Source: Centrapalus pauciflorus (taxonomy: Eukaryota; Streptophyta; Magnoliopsida; Asterales; Asteraceae). Taken from it: a stretch of DNA of 64,000 nucleotides. Positions 34,042-43,551 of the stretch are shown piece by piece. Positions within the stretch are counted from its first letter, which is position 1. Each line of letters starts with the position of its first letter. The stretch lies in contig JAANYP010001767.1 in NCBI GenBank assembly GCA_020465985.1, positions 239,913 through 303,912 on the forward strand. The letters are read 5' to 3'. The notes under the pieces were generated by a model. It did not search any database and was not told the DNA's origin. It saw nothing but the letters and a program-made list of their open reading frames with translations. Position numbers and translations under genes: made by a program.

Positions 34042-35045
34042 ATAAAGCAAAAGTCAACAGCTCAGTCGAATTCAGTAAAATCAGTGAGTTATAGATATTA
34101 AGTTTTTCAGGCTTGGTTCTGGTTAAGACATTGTTGTTGATAGTTTATTTGTCATTCATTTATGCTCAGCTGGATTGTGAGCTATGCTCACCATGGTTCG
34201 GTGATGCCATGTGGATCATGATAGCTATTTGATACATCATCTTGCACACATTGTATTTACAGTTCGTTTCAGTTACTGTTACAATATTGATATTGCTATC
34301 ATGACGTTGCTAATTTATGCTTATCATTGTTACTTGCATCACTGCCTTATGATTTTCACCTCAACATCTTTAGCATTGTCGGTCTATTGTTGTAGACCTT
34401 GCTATGTCACCAGTTCTATTGAACTTGGTATTGATTACTCCGACGCTCCCCCCACTTAATCTGCTAGTAGCAAGCCCAGTATTGAGTGGATACCTTCCAC
34501 CAAAAGCGTGAGCGTGGCTTGGACATCATCCTATTCTAATTACTATGTCTCATCCTTGCATGGCTGTGGCGGCAGTCAAGCTATATCACGCTTGTTACCC
34601 ACATTCCGTCTTGTTGTATTGCATGTAATCTGATAAATCTATAATCTCAATAAGCCTTGCTTACAGTTCTTGTTAAATCACTTTACAAGAAAAGACGAAG
34701 GAAAGGCACTTGTCGGACCTAGTTCGTAGGTCTTTGAAGATCAAGTGAAGTTTTCATAGACACTACTCAAACGACTTATTGGTACTAAATTGGAGATGAT
34801 AATTGTGGTGGTCTTGGTAGATTTGCTTTAAATGTTTGATGATAGTATTAGACTAGTCTTGTACCCTTTGTAAGTTTAAGTTGAACACTGTAATTATGTA
34901 CTATAATTTGTATTATACTTATCGTAATAGTTATACTGTAATTCTAATTCCACAACTTAATTACTCTATCTTAGTTATGATTGATATCATATTGCAAATT
35001 GCGGGACCTAGAAGCTGAGGACTGCCTCGTGTGGGGTGGTCTTCG
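34042..35045. other. Right part of insertion X, nothing recognised
   Basis: This is non-coding DNA with short inverted words such as TGAGCTATGCTCA. An 82-codon frame at 34211-34459 has no family resemblance. I see no gene. Confidence 0.5.
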
Positions 35046-35070
35046 CTAGAGTTAACACACACTCTAAACT

Positions 35071-35082
35071 GCTTTGACACCA
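35071..35082 (-). other. Copia C primer binding site
   Basis: On the minus strand it reads TGGTGTCAAAGC, two changes from the TGGTATCAGAGC site of copia B. It lies two bases from the LTR end, the same spacing as in B. Confidence 0.75.
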
Positions 35083-35084
35083 GT

Positions 35085-35684
35085 TATAGGTCCCAACAGG
35101 TTTCTCAAGTATGTTACTTTAAGCTGTAGATGGGGGTGAATATAGCTAATTCTCTTTCACACACTTTTTCTCAAAGTTTGTATGTATATATTAACAAGTG
35201 TTAATTACAAATAGGTTTAGACTGCGGAATAATCCAAACAGAGATGACAGAAACAACAGATTAACAACTAATTTAAGACTCACTCAGACTAGATACAATG
35301 AATTCACTCACTATGATGCACTCACTGTTTTACAAGCCACAAATAGACAACTTTGAGGTAGAATAGCTTAGATACACTCTTACTATTCTATTCTCAGTTG
35401 AAAACCAGAATTTGCATGCATGAAAACAAAATTCTTTTTGCACGTTCAGAACTTGTGGATGTCTCTCTTGGTTATCTCAAATTCTTAGAAGCTTCTTTAC
35501 ATACTAACTCAGTGAATCTCAGTGAAACTTCCTCATTCGTTGGAGAGATAGTGGAGTGCCTTTACAAAAAGACAACAATACTTTTTTGCACGTCTGACAA
35601 AATAAAAATTGTCCCTATGTAGCAGAATCTTTGTTTTTTCCTTTTTGTCTATGTTGCATACAACTTTACCTTAAAGAGGAATGT
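35085..35684 (-). repeat. Copia C 5' LTR, truncated
   Basis: The last 600 bases of a family-B-type LTR lie on the minus strand, clearly diverged from the LTRs of copia B. The LTR start is missing because copia B begins at 35685. The break falls at the LTR position equivalent to GACATTCCT in copia B. Confidence 0.8.
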
Positions 35685-35962
35685 TGTTAGGCACAAAAAG
35701 GCCTCAGTCAAACCTGTTCTACATCTGAGGGGGAGATTTATAATCAAACCTGTTGATGCATTTGAAGGTTGAACTTAAGGCCTGTTATATGCCTTATTAA
35801 AGCCTAAAGATGATTTGCAATATTAGTCTAAAGTTGTTCTATGTGTTGCATGTGTTGCAACTAAGACAGTTTGTCCAAGCTGTTCTGTCTGCTGAACAGG
35901 TTGGACATAAACTATCTACGCTGCTCTACACTGGTGAGCAGCTTGGGCATTTTTCAAGTGTT

Positions 35963-36000
35963 CTGTTCTTTGTGAACAGAACCTGTTCTTTGTGAACAGG
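35963..36000. repeat. Tandem palindromes in the copia B LTR
   Basis: CTGTTCTTTGTGAACAG is followed two bases later by CCTGTTCTTTGTGAACAGG. The arms are perfect around a TTTGT loop. The same pair is at 48403-48440 in the 3' LTR. Confidence 0.9.
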
Positions 36001-36345
36001 CTAAACACTTTATGGAATACGTTTCCAAGTCATCATGTATTGCTTTTGACTACAAGATCAGTTTACAAAGTCGAAGACAAAGTTGAAAACAGAACTGCTC
36101 AACCTGCCCACGCTGTTCTGCAACATGAAGACAAAAGGATATTTGAAAAAGGGTGACAGACCTTTTTCTTATATCAAAATAGGCCTTTACAAGGAAGAAA
36201 GATGCAAAGTTGACATTCCTAAATTAGTTAAAGGCAATGCAACAGTAGACAAAGTGAAAAGACAAAAGTTCTGCACATATGAAGACAAGTCTGCTTTTCA
36301 GAAAAGTGCAGAAAAGTTATGTTGTCTTTTCAAACAAGACTTCTC

Positions 36346-36379
36346 CAGTTGGTGGAGTAATCCGCATGCTGTCATTTAA
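36346..36379 (+). other. 34-base patch copied from insertion X
   Basis: It starts CAGTTGGTGGAGTAATCC and ends TGTCATTTAA. It is identical over 34 bases to 33142-33175 in insertion X and is absent from the 3' LTR of copia B. Confidence 0.85.
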
Positions 36380-36726
36380 CGTGCAAGTGTGTTTTTCATG
36401 CATGCAAGTCTGATTGTGTAATACAGTTTCTTTGTGTCTAAGCTGTTCTACATAAGCTGTTCCTCTGAGTCTTGTAAACACAGTGAGTGCTTCTTAGTGA
36501 GAGTATTCATTGTTAACTAGTTTGAGTCTGTCTTAGACTAGTGAATATACTGTTGTATCTGTCATCTCAGCTTGAACATTTCCGCATTCAAGCTTGTTTG
36601 TAATTAACAATTTGTTGATAATACATACAAACATTGAGAAAATAGTGTGTAGTTTTTAAATAGCTGTATTCACCCCCCTCTACAGCTTAATGCTATATAC
36701 TTTGGGAACCTCTCGGGACCTACAAC

Positions 36727-36739
36727 TGGTATCAGAGCA
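36727..36739 (+). other. Copia B primer binding site
   Basis: TGGTATCAGAGCA lies two bases after the LTR end and is the common copia site for initiator methionine tRNA. Confidence 0.9.
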
Positions 36740-36785
36740 GTTTAGAGTGTGTGTCATTCTAGATCTCTTATTCTCCCAAGTTTCC

Positions 36786-38135
36786 ATGGACAACAGTGCT
36801 GCAGGTTCCTCTTACTATGACAATGGCTCAATGGGCAAACCTCCAAAATTTAATCATCAAAACTTCTCTGGTTGGAAGTGCAGAATGATGCTCTATTTAG
36901 AGAATCTGGATGTACAACTACCAGAGATAGTAATGGAGGGTCCCTATGTGCCAACCTCTGTTACTACAATAACTCCAGCGGTTGAAGGAGCTGCTCCTGA
37001 AATCAGGACCTTTGAGAAAGCTAAAGCTCAATGGTCTGATGAAGACAAGAGACTGGTGGCTCTGGATGCAAAGGCCAGGAACAACCTGGTCATTTCTCTT
37101 CCTGATGATGTGTTCAAACAGGTTGAGAAAATGAAGACAGCAAAAGAGATGTGGGATACTTTGTGTACCGTCTATGATGGACCCACAATCACACTGGACA
37201 ACAGGATCAACAATCTTGTTAGACAGTATGAACTCTTCTTTGCTAAACCAAAGGAGACTCTCACTGAAACCTACACCAGGTTTACTGCTCTAGTGAATGA
37301 TCTCAAGGCTGTTGGGATCACTAAGGATAGTCTTACCCTGGTGAATAAATTTCTGGACATTCTACCTGAAGAGTGGAATTACTTCTCAACAATTCTAAGG
37401 AACTCAGGTACTATCAGAAGTATGGATCTAGTCAATCTGTATGGATCCTTACTGAATGATGAACAGTCAAGGCAACAAAAGAGAAATGCCTTGGAAATGT
37501 CCAAAAGAGGTGCAGCCTTTGTGGCTAATGTGAGACAGCCTGTAAATCAGGTGAGTGATGTGTTCACTCAACCTGATCAACAGGATGATGACAAGGAGGA
37601 GGTGTCAGATGAAGAAGATACTGCAGATCTTGCTGAACAAGATGATGAGCAAATGATAGCTATGCTTGTCAAAAGGTTCAACAAGAAAAGGTTTGGAAGA
37701 AACATGCTGCAAGGAAGTTCAGGTGCTGGCAAAAAGAAGGCATTTGATAAATCCAAGGCTGAGTGTTTCAAATGTGGCAAAACTGGTCATATAGCTGCTG
37801 ACTGTGTGTCAAAAGCTGTTGGTCAGTCATCCAAACCATACAAGAAAAACAAGGATGATGGTTATAGGGTTAAGTACCTTATGGCCATGGCTAAGCTGAG
37901 GAAGTTGGAAAACTCAGTGGGTTCCAACCGCCAAAAGGGACTTATGGCAGAGACTTTTGATTGGGAGGAATCTGATTCATCGTCTGATGAAGAAGACAAT
38001 CAATGTCTGATGGCCAACACTGATGTCCCATCAACAAGCAGCTTCAAACAAGATATGGCTGAAGCTGAAGCTTTCAGCAGCTTAGAGAACTGGAATCCTA
38101 CTATGATGTATAAGGTACAAAATTTTATGGCTTAA
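36786..38135 (+). CDS. gag: Copia B Gag
   Basis: Gag forms the particle that packages the element's RNA. I choose the ATG at 36786 (MDNSAAGSSYYDNGSMGKPP) because copia C starts at the same point and upstream codons lie in the LTR. The product is 449 residues and uninterrupted. The gag domain (UBN2/Retrotran_gag type) covers about residues 20-230, with KPPKFNHQNFSGWKCRMM, DNRINNLVRQYELFF and TRFTALVNDLKAVG. An acidic stretch follows at about 260-285. A zinc knuckle, CFKCGKTGHIAADC, is near residue 325. The frame ends at 38133-38135, just after a possible splice donor at 38115. Confidence 0.9.
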   Translation: MDNSAAGSSYYDNGSMGKPPKFNHQNFSGWKCRMMLYLENLDVQLPEIVMEGPYVPTSVTTITPAVEGAAPEIRTFEKAKAQWSDEDKRLVALDAKARNNLVISLPDDVFKQVEKMKTAKEMWDTLCTVYDGPTITLDNRINNLVRQYELFFAKPKETLTETYTRFTALVNDLKAVGITKDSLTLVNKFLDILPEEWNYFSTILRNSGTIRSMDLVNLYGSLLNDEQSRQQKRNALEMSKRGAAFVANVRQPVNQVSDVFTQPDQQDDDKEEVSDEEDTADLAEQDDEQMIAMLVKRFNKKRFGRNMLQGSSGAGKKKAFDKSKAECFKCGKTGHIAADCVSKAVGQSSKPYKKNKDDGYRVKYLMAMAKLRKLENSVGSNRQKGLMAETFDWEESDSSSDEEDNQCLMANTDVPSTSSFKQDMAEAEAFSSLENWNPTMMYKVQNFMA

Positions 38136-39558
38136 AGTTCTGAAGAAAAAGTTAAAATGTTTGAATATATGCTTGTTGATCTAAAAGCTGCTGTTGAGAA
38201 GCATGATGCTTTACTATCTGAAATCTCTAAGCTTAAAACTGATCTTAAAACTAAATCTAGTAAACTGGACAGTTTCCATAAGTTGGAAACTGAGCTTGAT
38301 GAATTAAAACACATCAACTCTATTTTACTGGAAGAAAAGAGAGAAACAGATATAAAGCATGCTAAGCTTCAAAAGATAGTTGACTCTTGGTGCCAATCTG
38401 CACAAAAAGTCAGCCAGTGTATAAGTCAACAGATCCCTGCACAAATCCAAGCCTATCTTGGAGGGGATCTTGACACAGCAGCTTCCATTGTTGAGATCAA
38501 TAATCTGAAAGAAGATTTATCCACTCTTGGTGAACTTCCAAACACATTCATTCAAAATGTGAATGGTAAACTAATCTCAACAAATAGGTTTGTCAGGCCT
38601 CAAAACACTGACAGCTTGTGTGAACTTAGCTCAAAAGCTGATGTTGGAATTTGTTCTCCATCAAGTCAGCCTGCTAATTGCTCTGCTGGTTCACACAAGC
38701 AAAAGAAAGGAAAACATGTTCAAACTGAAGTTGTGGATACTAAACCTGTTGACAAAACAGGTTCTGAGTCCAAAGCTGATGGTAAAAAGCATGTTAATCC
38801 TTTTGATGCTAAACACTTTGAAAACAAGTTTTCGAAAGGTAAGCAGCCTGTTTTCAACAAGGGTAAGTCTCATGTTGAAAACAAAACTGCTGTGATTCCA
38901 AATAAGTTTTCAAATCATAGTGGTAAACTGGTTTTAAATAAGAATAAGCTTTTCAAAACCAGACACAGTGAGTATGCTGATAGGCAGCATAAATCACAAT
39001 CCAATAGGGGCAAAGGCAAAGCCATTGCTCAAACTGAGATAATTGGGAATAAGTTTCTCAAACCTGTGGAAGCTCAAAAGCCAATCAAGCTCCCTGTCTT
39101 TGACATCTGTCCTCCTAAAAAGAGGAAAGAAGATGCAGCCAAAGCTGTGGCTATTGAACTATCCACTCAAGCTGTTGATTCAACAAAAAGTAATAAAACT
39201 GCTAAACCTGCTGAAAGAATCAACAAAAATAACTCAGAATGTGTTTCTGAAAGATCTTCTTCCAAAAACCCTAAAAAGAGAAAATGTTACAAATGTGGGA
39301 AGAAGACACATCTGGCCAGGGATTGTCCTGAATCTGAGGACATGAGGCCTGTTGACTCTGTTGTTTCCATCACAGCTGTCACAAGCAGTGTTGGAAATGT
39401 CACAGTCACTGAAAGTGGTATTCAAGCTGATACCATTCAAATAGGGAATATTAGTGTGGATATTTCAAGTCCATCAACAAATGTTGATGAAGTAGGAGAA
39501 CTCATCTCTGTGATGAGTTCCCCTAAAAATGACTAATAATTCTCTTATCACTCTGTAG
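38115..39558 (+). other. Intron-like segment between gag and pol
   Basis: The segment runs from AAG|GTACAA to a classical 3' end: CTAAT as branch site, TTCTCTTATCACTCTGTAG as pyrimidine tract and acceptor, then GAA. Removing it would bypass the gag stop and the stop at 39534, and would bring gag and pol, which are in different frames (length 1,444, one more than a multiple of three), into the same frame at a codon boundary. Copia C lacks exactly this segment at the homologous position. Splicing is inferred. Confidence 0.7.
38157..39536 (+). CDS. Copia B coiled-coil and second zinc-knuckle frame
   Basis: This 459-codon frame is in the same frame as gag and follows its stop after seven codons, so readthrough would give a long Gag. 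The N-terminal 100 residues look like a coiled coil (KHDALLSEISKLKTDLKTKS, LEEKRETDIKHAKLQK). The middle is K/S-rich and basic. A second zinc knuckle, CYKCGKKTHLARDC, lies near residue 380. Copia F and G have the same arrangement: coil, basic linker and second knuckle after the first. It probably binds nucleic acid. In spliced RNA the region would be removed. The ATG is only the first in the frame. Confidence 0.65.
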   Translation: MFEYMLVDLKAAVEKHDALLSEISKLKTDLKTKSSKLDSFHKLETELDELKHINSILLEEKRETDIKHAKLQKIVDSWCQSAQKVSQCISQQIPAQIQAYLGGDLDTAASIVEINNLKEDLSTLGELPNTFIQNVNGKLISTNRFVRPQNTDSLCELSSKADVGICSPSSQPANCSAGSHKQKKGKHVQTEVVDTKPVDKTGSESKADGKKHVNPFDAKHFENKFSKGKQPVFNKGKSHVENKTAVIPNKFSNHSGKLVLNKNKLFKTRHSEYADRQHKSQSNRGKGKAIAQTEIIGNKFLKPVEAQKPIKLPVFDICPPKKRKEDAAKAVAIELSTQAVDSTKSNKTAKPAERINKNNSECVSERSSSKNPKKRKCYKCGKKTHLARDCPESEDMRPVDSVVSITAVTSSVGNVTVTESGIQADTIQIGNISVDISSPSTNVDEVGELISVMSSPKND

Positions 39559-42500
39559 GAAAAACAACCTTTCCAGGTTTGGTACTTGGACAGTGGCTGC
39601 TCAGGGCACATGACAGGTTGTAAAGAATTGCTGAGTGAACTCAGGCCTGAAAAAGGGCCAAAAGTCACCTTTGGTGACAATGTACAGGGATCCACTGAGG
39701 GATATGGAACTCTTAAAGCTGGTGCTGCAGTGTTCAAAAGAGTAGCCTATGTGATTGGGCTAAAACATAACCTTGTCAGCATAAGCCAACTGTGTGATGC
39801 TGGCTACAAGGTTAACTTTGATGAGCACCTGGGTTACATATTGGATCCCCAAGGCAAAGTTGTGCTATGTGCTCAATGAAAGAAAGGTGTATATGTTGTG
39901 GATATGCATTCTGCTGACCCCACAACTGAAACCTGTTTTCTCACAAGAACAAATGCTGATCTAAACTGGCTATGGCACAGAAGACTATCACATCTGAACT
40001 TCAAGAACATCAACAAACTCTGTAAGAAAGAGTTGGTGACAGGTTTGCCTTCTATGACTTTTGCTAAAGATAGATTATGCACAGCTTGTGAGAATGGCAA
40101 GCAGAGGAAAACATCTTTTAAATCCAAACATAATTTCTCTATTAATACTCCACTCTTCTTAATCCATATGGACTTGTTTGGACCTGTTAATGTCCCAAGT
40201 CTAGGAGGAAGAAGATACACTCTAGTAATGGTTGATGAGTTCTCCAGGTACACATGGGTGATCTTTCTGAAGAGTAAAGGAGAGGCTGCTAGAGAAATTA
40301 TTGGATTTCTGAAAAAGATGGAGATGCTGAACTCTGCTCAAGTGAAGCAGCTTAGAAGTGATCATGGTACTGAATTCAGAAACAGTACTCTTGAAGACTT
40401 CTGTGAAGAGAAAGGAATTACTCAAAACTTTTCAGCTGTAAGAACTCCACAACAAAATGGAGTTGCTGAAAGGAGAAACAGAACTCTTATTGAAGCTGCT
40501 ACAACCATGCTGTGTGCATCAGGTTTAACTTCATCATTTGGGGCTGAAGCTGTTAACACTGCCTGCTTCACCCAAAACAGATCCTTAGTGGTGAAAAGAT
40601 TCAACAAGACTCCCTATGAGCTGCTCAAAGGGAGGAAGCCAAATGTCAGTTATTTCCATGTGTTTGGATGTCCCTGTTTCATTCTGAATCAAAGGGACCA
40701 GCTGTCAAAGTTTGAACCTAAGGCTGATGAAGGTGTGTTTGTTGGCTACTCTGCTATCTCTAAAGCCTACAGAGTATAAAACAACAAAAGAAAGGTGATA
40801 GATGAATCTATCAATGTCACCTTTGAAGAGTCCAAGAATGCTTCCACCAAAGCTGTTCCTGAATCAGTTTCAGGAGAACTCAACTTTGATGATCTGATGC
40901 ATTCAAACAATGAAGAGGACTCAAAAGCTTCCACTACACCATGTGTGGAACCTGTTAACCATGATGGACATGATGATGATTATGTCAATACATCCTGTGT
41001 GAATAAATGTACTGACTTAATTACAACTGCATGTCCAGAACCTATCAATGCTGATTTTCCCAGTTCCTCTGCTGATATGTTCAACAGTGGTCAGACATGT
41101 TCAACAAGTGAACAGGCCCAAGACAACAGTGTGTCTGAAAATCTTGAGAGCTGTTCAACAGGACCTGCTGAAGATGTTAACAACTCAGGTGAATCATCAT
41201 TCAAAAATGATCCTAAGTGGATCAGGTGTCACCCCAATGATCAAATAATTGGTGATATCAACAAAGGGATACAAACTCGGTGGGACAGCTTAGGGAACTT
41301 TTGTATGTTCTCTAGCTTTGTTTCACTGATGGAGCCAAAGAAGGTGGATGAAGCATTAAAAGATGCCAATTGGATCACTGCTATGCAGGAAGAGCTCAAT
41401 CAGTTTGAGAGAAACAAGGTATGGAAGCTGGTCCCTGCTCCTAAAGGTAAAACCATAATTGGCACTAAATGGGTTTTCAGGAATAAGATGGATGAGCAAG
41501 GTCATGTCATTAGAAATAAGGCAAGACTGGTTGCTCAGGGCTACAGACAGGAGGAAGGAATTGATTATGATGAAACATTTGCTACTGTGGCCAGGCTAGA
41601 AGCAATTCGTTTGTATCTAGCCTACGCTGCTCATAAGAGTATCAAGGTATTTCAAATGGATGTGAAGAGTGCATTTTTAAATGGGAAGCTGCAAGAAGAA
41701 GTTTATGTCAAGGAGCCTCCAGGTTTTGAAAATGAACAACATCCAGGTTTTGTCTATAAGTTGGACAAAGCTCTCTATGGTCTCAAACAAGCCCCTAGAG
41801 CCTGGTATGACACTCTTACTGAGTTCAATGGGTATTCCAGATGTAAAGTGGATACTACACTGTTCATAAAGAAAGTGAAATCTGACATTATGCTTGTTCA
41901 AATTTATGTGGATGATATAATATTTGGTTCTACAAATGAGCAGTTGTGCAAGAATTTTTCATTACTCATGAAATCCAAGTATGAAATGAGTATGATGGGA
42001 GAACTTACTTTCTTTTTAGGATTACAGGTTAAACAAACCTCAACTGGAATTTTTATAAATCAAAGAAAGTACACTTTAGATCTATTGAAAAAGTTCAAAT
42101 TTGATCAAAGTTCTCCAATAAAAACCCCAATGGCAACTAATGTAAAATTAGATGCTGATGCCAGTGGTAAAGCTATTTCAGTAACAGCTTACAGAGGCAT
42201 GATTGGGAGCTTGCTATATTTAACTGCTAGTAGACCTGATATTATGTTTGCAACCTGTTTGTGTGCTAGGTTCCAAGCTGATCCAAAGGAATCTCATCTA
42301 GCTGCTGTTAAAAGAATCTTCAGATACCTAAAGGGTACACCAGGTTTGGGTCTTTGGTATCCCAAAGACTCCAGCCTTGAACTAACAGGCTATTCAGATT
42401 CTGATTTTGCAGGCTGCAGGCTAGACAGAAAAAGCACAACAGGTGGATGTCAACTCCTTGGTGGAAAGTTGATCAGTTGGAGTAGCAAAAAGCAGAACTC

Positions 42501-42852
42501 AGTGTCCACTTCTACTGCTGAAGCTGAGTACATTGCTGCTGGAAGCTGCTGTGGGCAGATCCTGTGGATGCAGCATCAGCTTGAAGATTATGGGCTTGTG
42601 TATAGGAAAACTCCTATTCTGTGTGATAACACAAGTGCCATAGCCATCTCCAACAATCCAGTATTTCATTCAAGAACAAAGCATATTGAAGTCAGACATC
42701 ACTTCATCAGGGATCACATTCAAAAAGGTAATGTGGAAGTAAGTTTTATTTCCACAAATGAACAACTTGCAGACATTTTCACCAAACCTCTGGATGAAAC
42801 AAGATTTAATTACCTTGTCACCAAGCTGGGCATGTTAAATAAAAGTGACTAA
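39559..42852 (+). pseudogene. pol: Copia B Pol, two nonsense codons
   Basis: Pol supplies protease, integrase, reverse transcriptase and RNase H. The frame is continuous for about 1,097 codons apart from TGA at 39877-39879 and TAA at 40777-40779. Protease: DSGCSGHMTG near 39589. Pre-integrase: LWHRRLSHLNFKNINKLCK. Integrase: DLFGPVNVPSLGG, LRSDHGTEFRN and TPQQNGVAERRNRTLIEA, so all three acidic residues are present. RT: FQMDVKSAFLNGKLQEEVYV and the YVDDIIFGSTN box. RNase H: YSDSDFAGCRLDRKSTTGG and STAEAEYIAAGSCC. The C-terminal tail is GMLNKSD. It is truncated by the stops as it stands. Confidence 0.9.
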
Positions 42853-43551
42853 GTGTTATCTAAGGTCTATAAAGCTATATGTCTCACACTGCTCAAGTCT
42901 CTCAGAACAGCTTAGACAGAACAGGCTATGCGTGTTCTGTACTTAGCCATTTTTCTAAAAAACTTGAACACCTTGAGCATAGAACAGGCTGAACAACCAG
43001 TTGTGAGTCCAGCCTGCTCTGATGGTCCAATCCTCAACCTGTTCATTTCTTCACACTGTCCTACAAGCCTTTGACTTGTAACCTGTTCCACTCTTGAACA
43101 CAACCTGTTCTCACAAAAGAGAACAGGCTGAAGGCACAGTTTGAAGGAAGAACAACTTGAAGATTGAATAACTTGTGTTGACCCTGCTCATCATAGGTTT
43201 GACCAACAGCGTAGACCAAAAGTTTAATTACCTTTCTTAACAATTAAGTTACTTAAATTATGTTTTTATTTAACTTAATTACTGCGGATAATGTGGATTT
43301 CGAGTGTTAGTGATTAAAAAGGTCAAGTGGTCTGACAAATGTTCTGACATGGACAACCGTTCTGTTTTTCGTTAACCAACATTTCAAATCAAACCGCCCA
43401 AATCTTTTCTCTCTCATACACACGACTATTCAAATCCTATAAATACCTAAATACTGTTTCATCTTCGTCTTCCTCATCATTTCCAGAAATCCTCAAGAAC
43501 CCTAAAAATCGACTAAGTGTCTTTCGCTTCTTCAAACCTCAAAATTTCCAA
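42853..43551 (+). other. Copia B spacer with internal promoter
   Basis: This 0.7-kb non-coding spacer contains at least six CCTGTT/AACAGG words between 42900 and 43140. Then comes an AT-rich part, a TATAAATA box, and a CT-rich leader (TCATCTTCGTCTTCCTCATC) before the ATG of the extra gene. Confidence 0.7.
43438..43445 (+). promoter_or_regulatory. TATA box before the copia B extra gene
   Basis: TATAAATA lies 114 bases before the ATG at 43552. The matching box in copia C lies 117 bases before its ATG. The spacing to the CT-rich leader (about 25-30 bases) is that of a plant RNA polymerase II start. Confidence 0.65.

Larger units (their letters stand above)
30998..35045. mobile_element. Insertion X, unclassified, 4 kb
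   Basis: This AT-rich non-coding block interrupts the leader of copia C. CTAGAGTT stands on both sides (30990-30997 and 35046-35053). Because of that repeat the exact ends are uncertain by a few bases. The left end begins near TGTAACAATCTGAC, which could be a gypsy LTR start, but the right end (GGGGTGGTCTTCG) lacks the matching CA. No clear terminal inverted repeats or coding frames are seen. It could be a solo LTR or a DNA transposon with 8-bp duplications. Confidence 0.55.
17268..35684 (-). mobile_element. Copia element C, minus strand, in pieces
   Basis: This is a relative of copia B read on the minus strand. Reading downwards it has a partial 5' LTR (35684-35085), a primer site, a leader split by insertion X, gag (30962-29700), protease to integrase (29699-28921), the RT end of pol (21287-19700), a spacer with a TATA box, and the start of the extra gene (18979-17268). 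Gypsy D sits between the two pol pieces. About 1 kb of pol that copia B has here is missing. The far end, including the 3' LTR, is cut off at 17268. Stops and shifts are frequent, so C is older than B. Confidence 0.8.
35685..36724 (+). repeat. Copia B 5' LTR, core promoter deleted
   Basis: The LTR is 1,040 bases, from TGTTAGGCAC to GGGACCTACA. Compared with the 3' LTR it lacks about 110 bases that include the TATAAAAG box, replaced by a 34-base patch at 36346-36379. Two hairpin units, CTGTTCTTTGTGAACAG and its extended form, stand at 35963-36000. Confidence 0.9.

Noticed and set aside
34008..34080. Functional tRNA gene
   Set aside because: The A box is perfect, but the anticodon stem, acceptor stem and B box do not form a cloverleaf.
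30998..35045. Helitron
   Set aside because: The flanks are a duplicated CTAGAGTT, not an A/T insertion site, and no CTRR end with hairpin was found.
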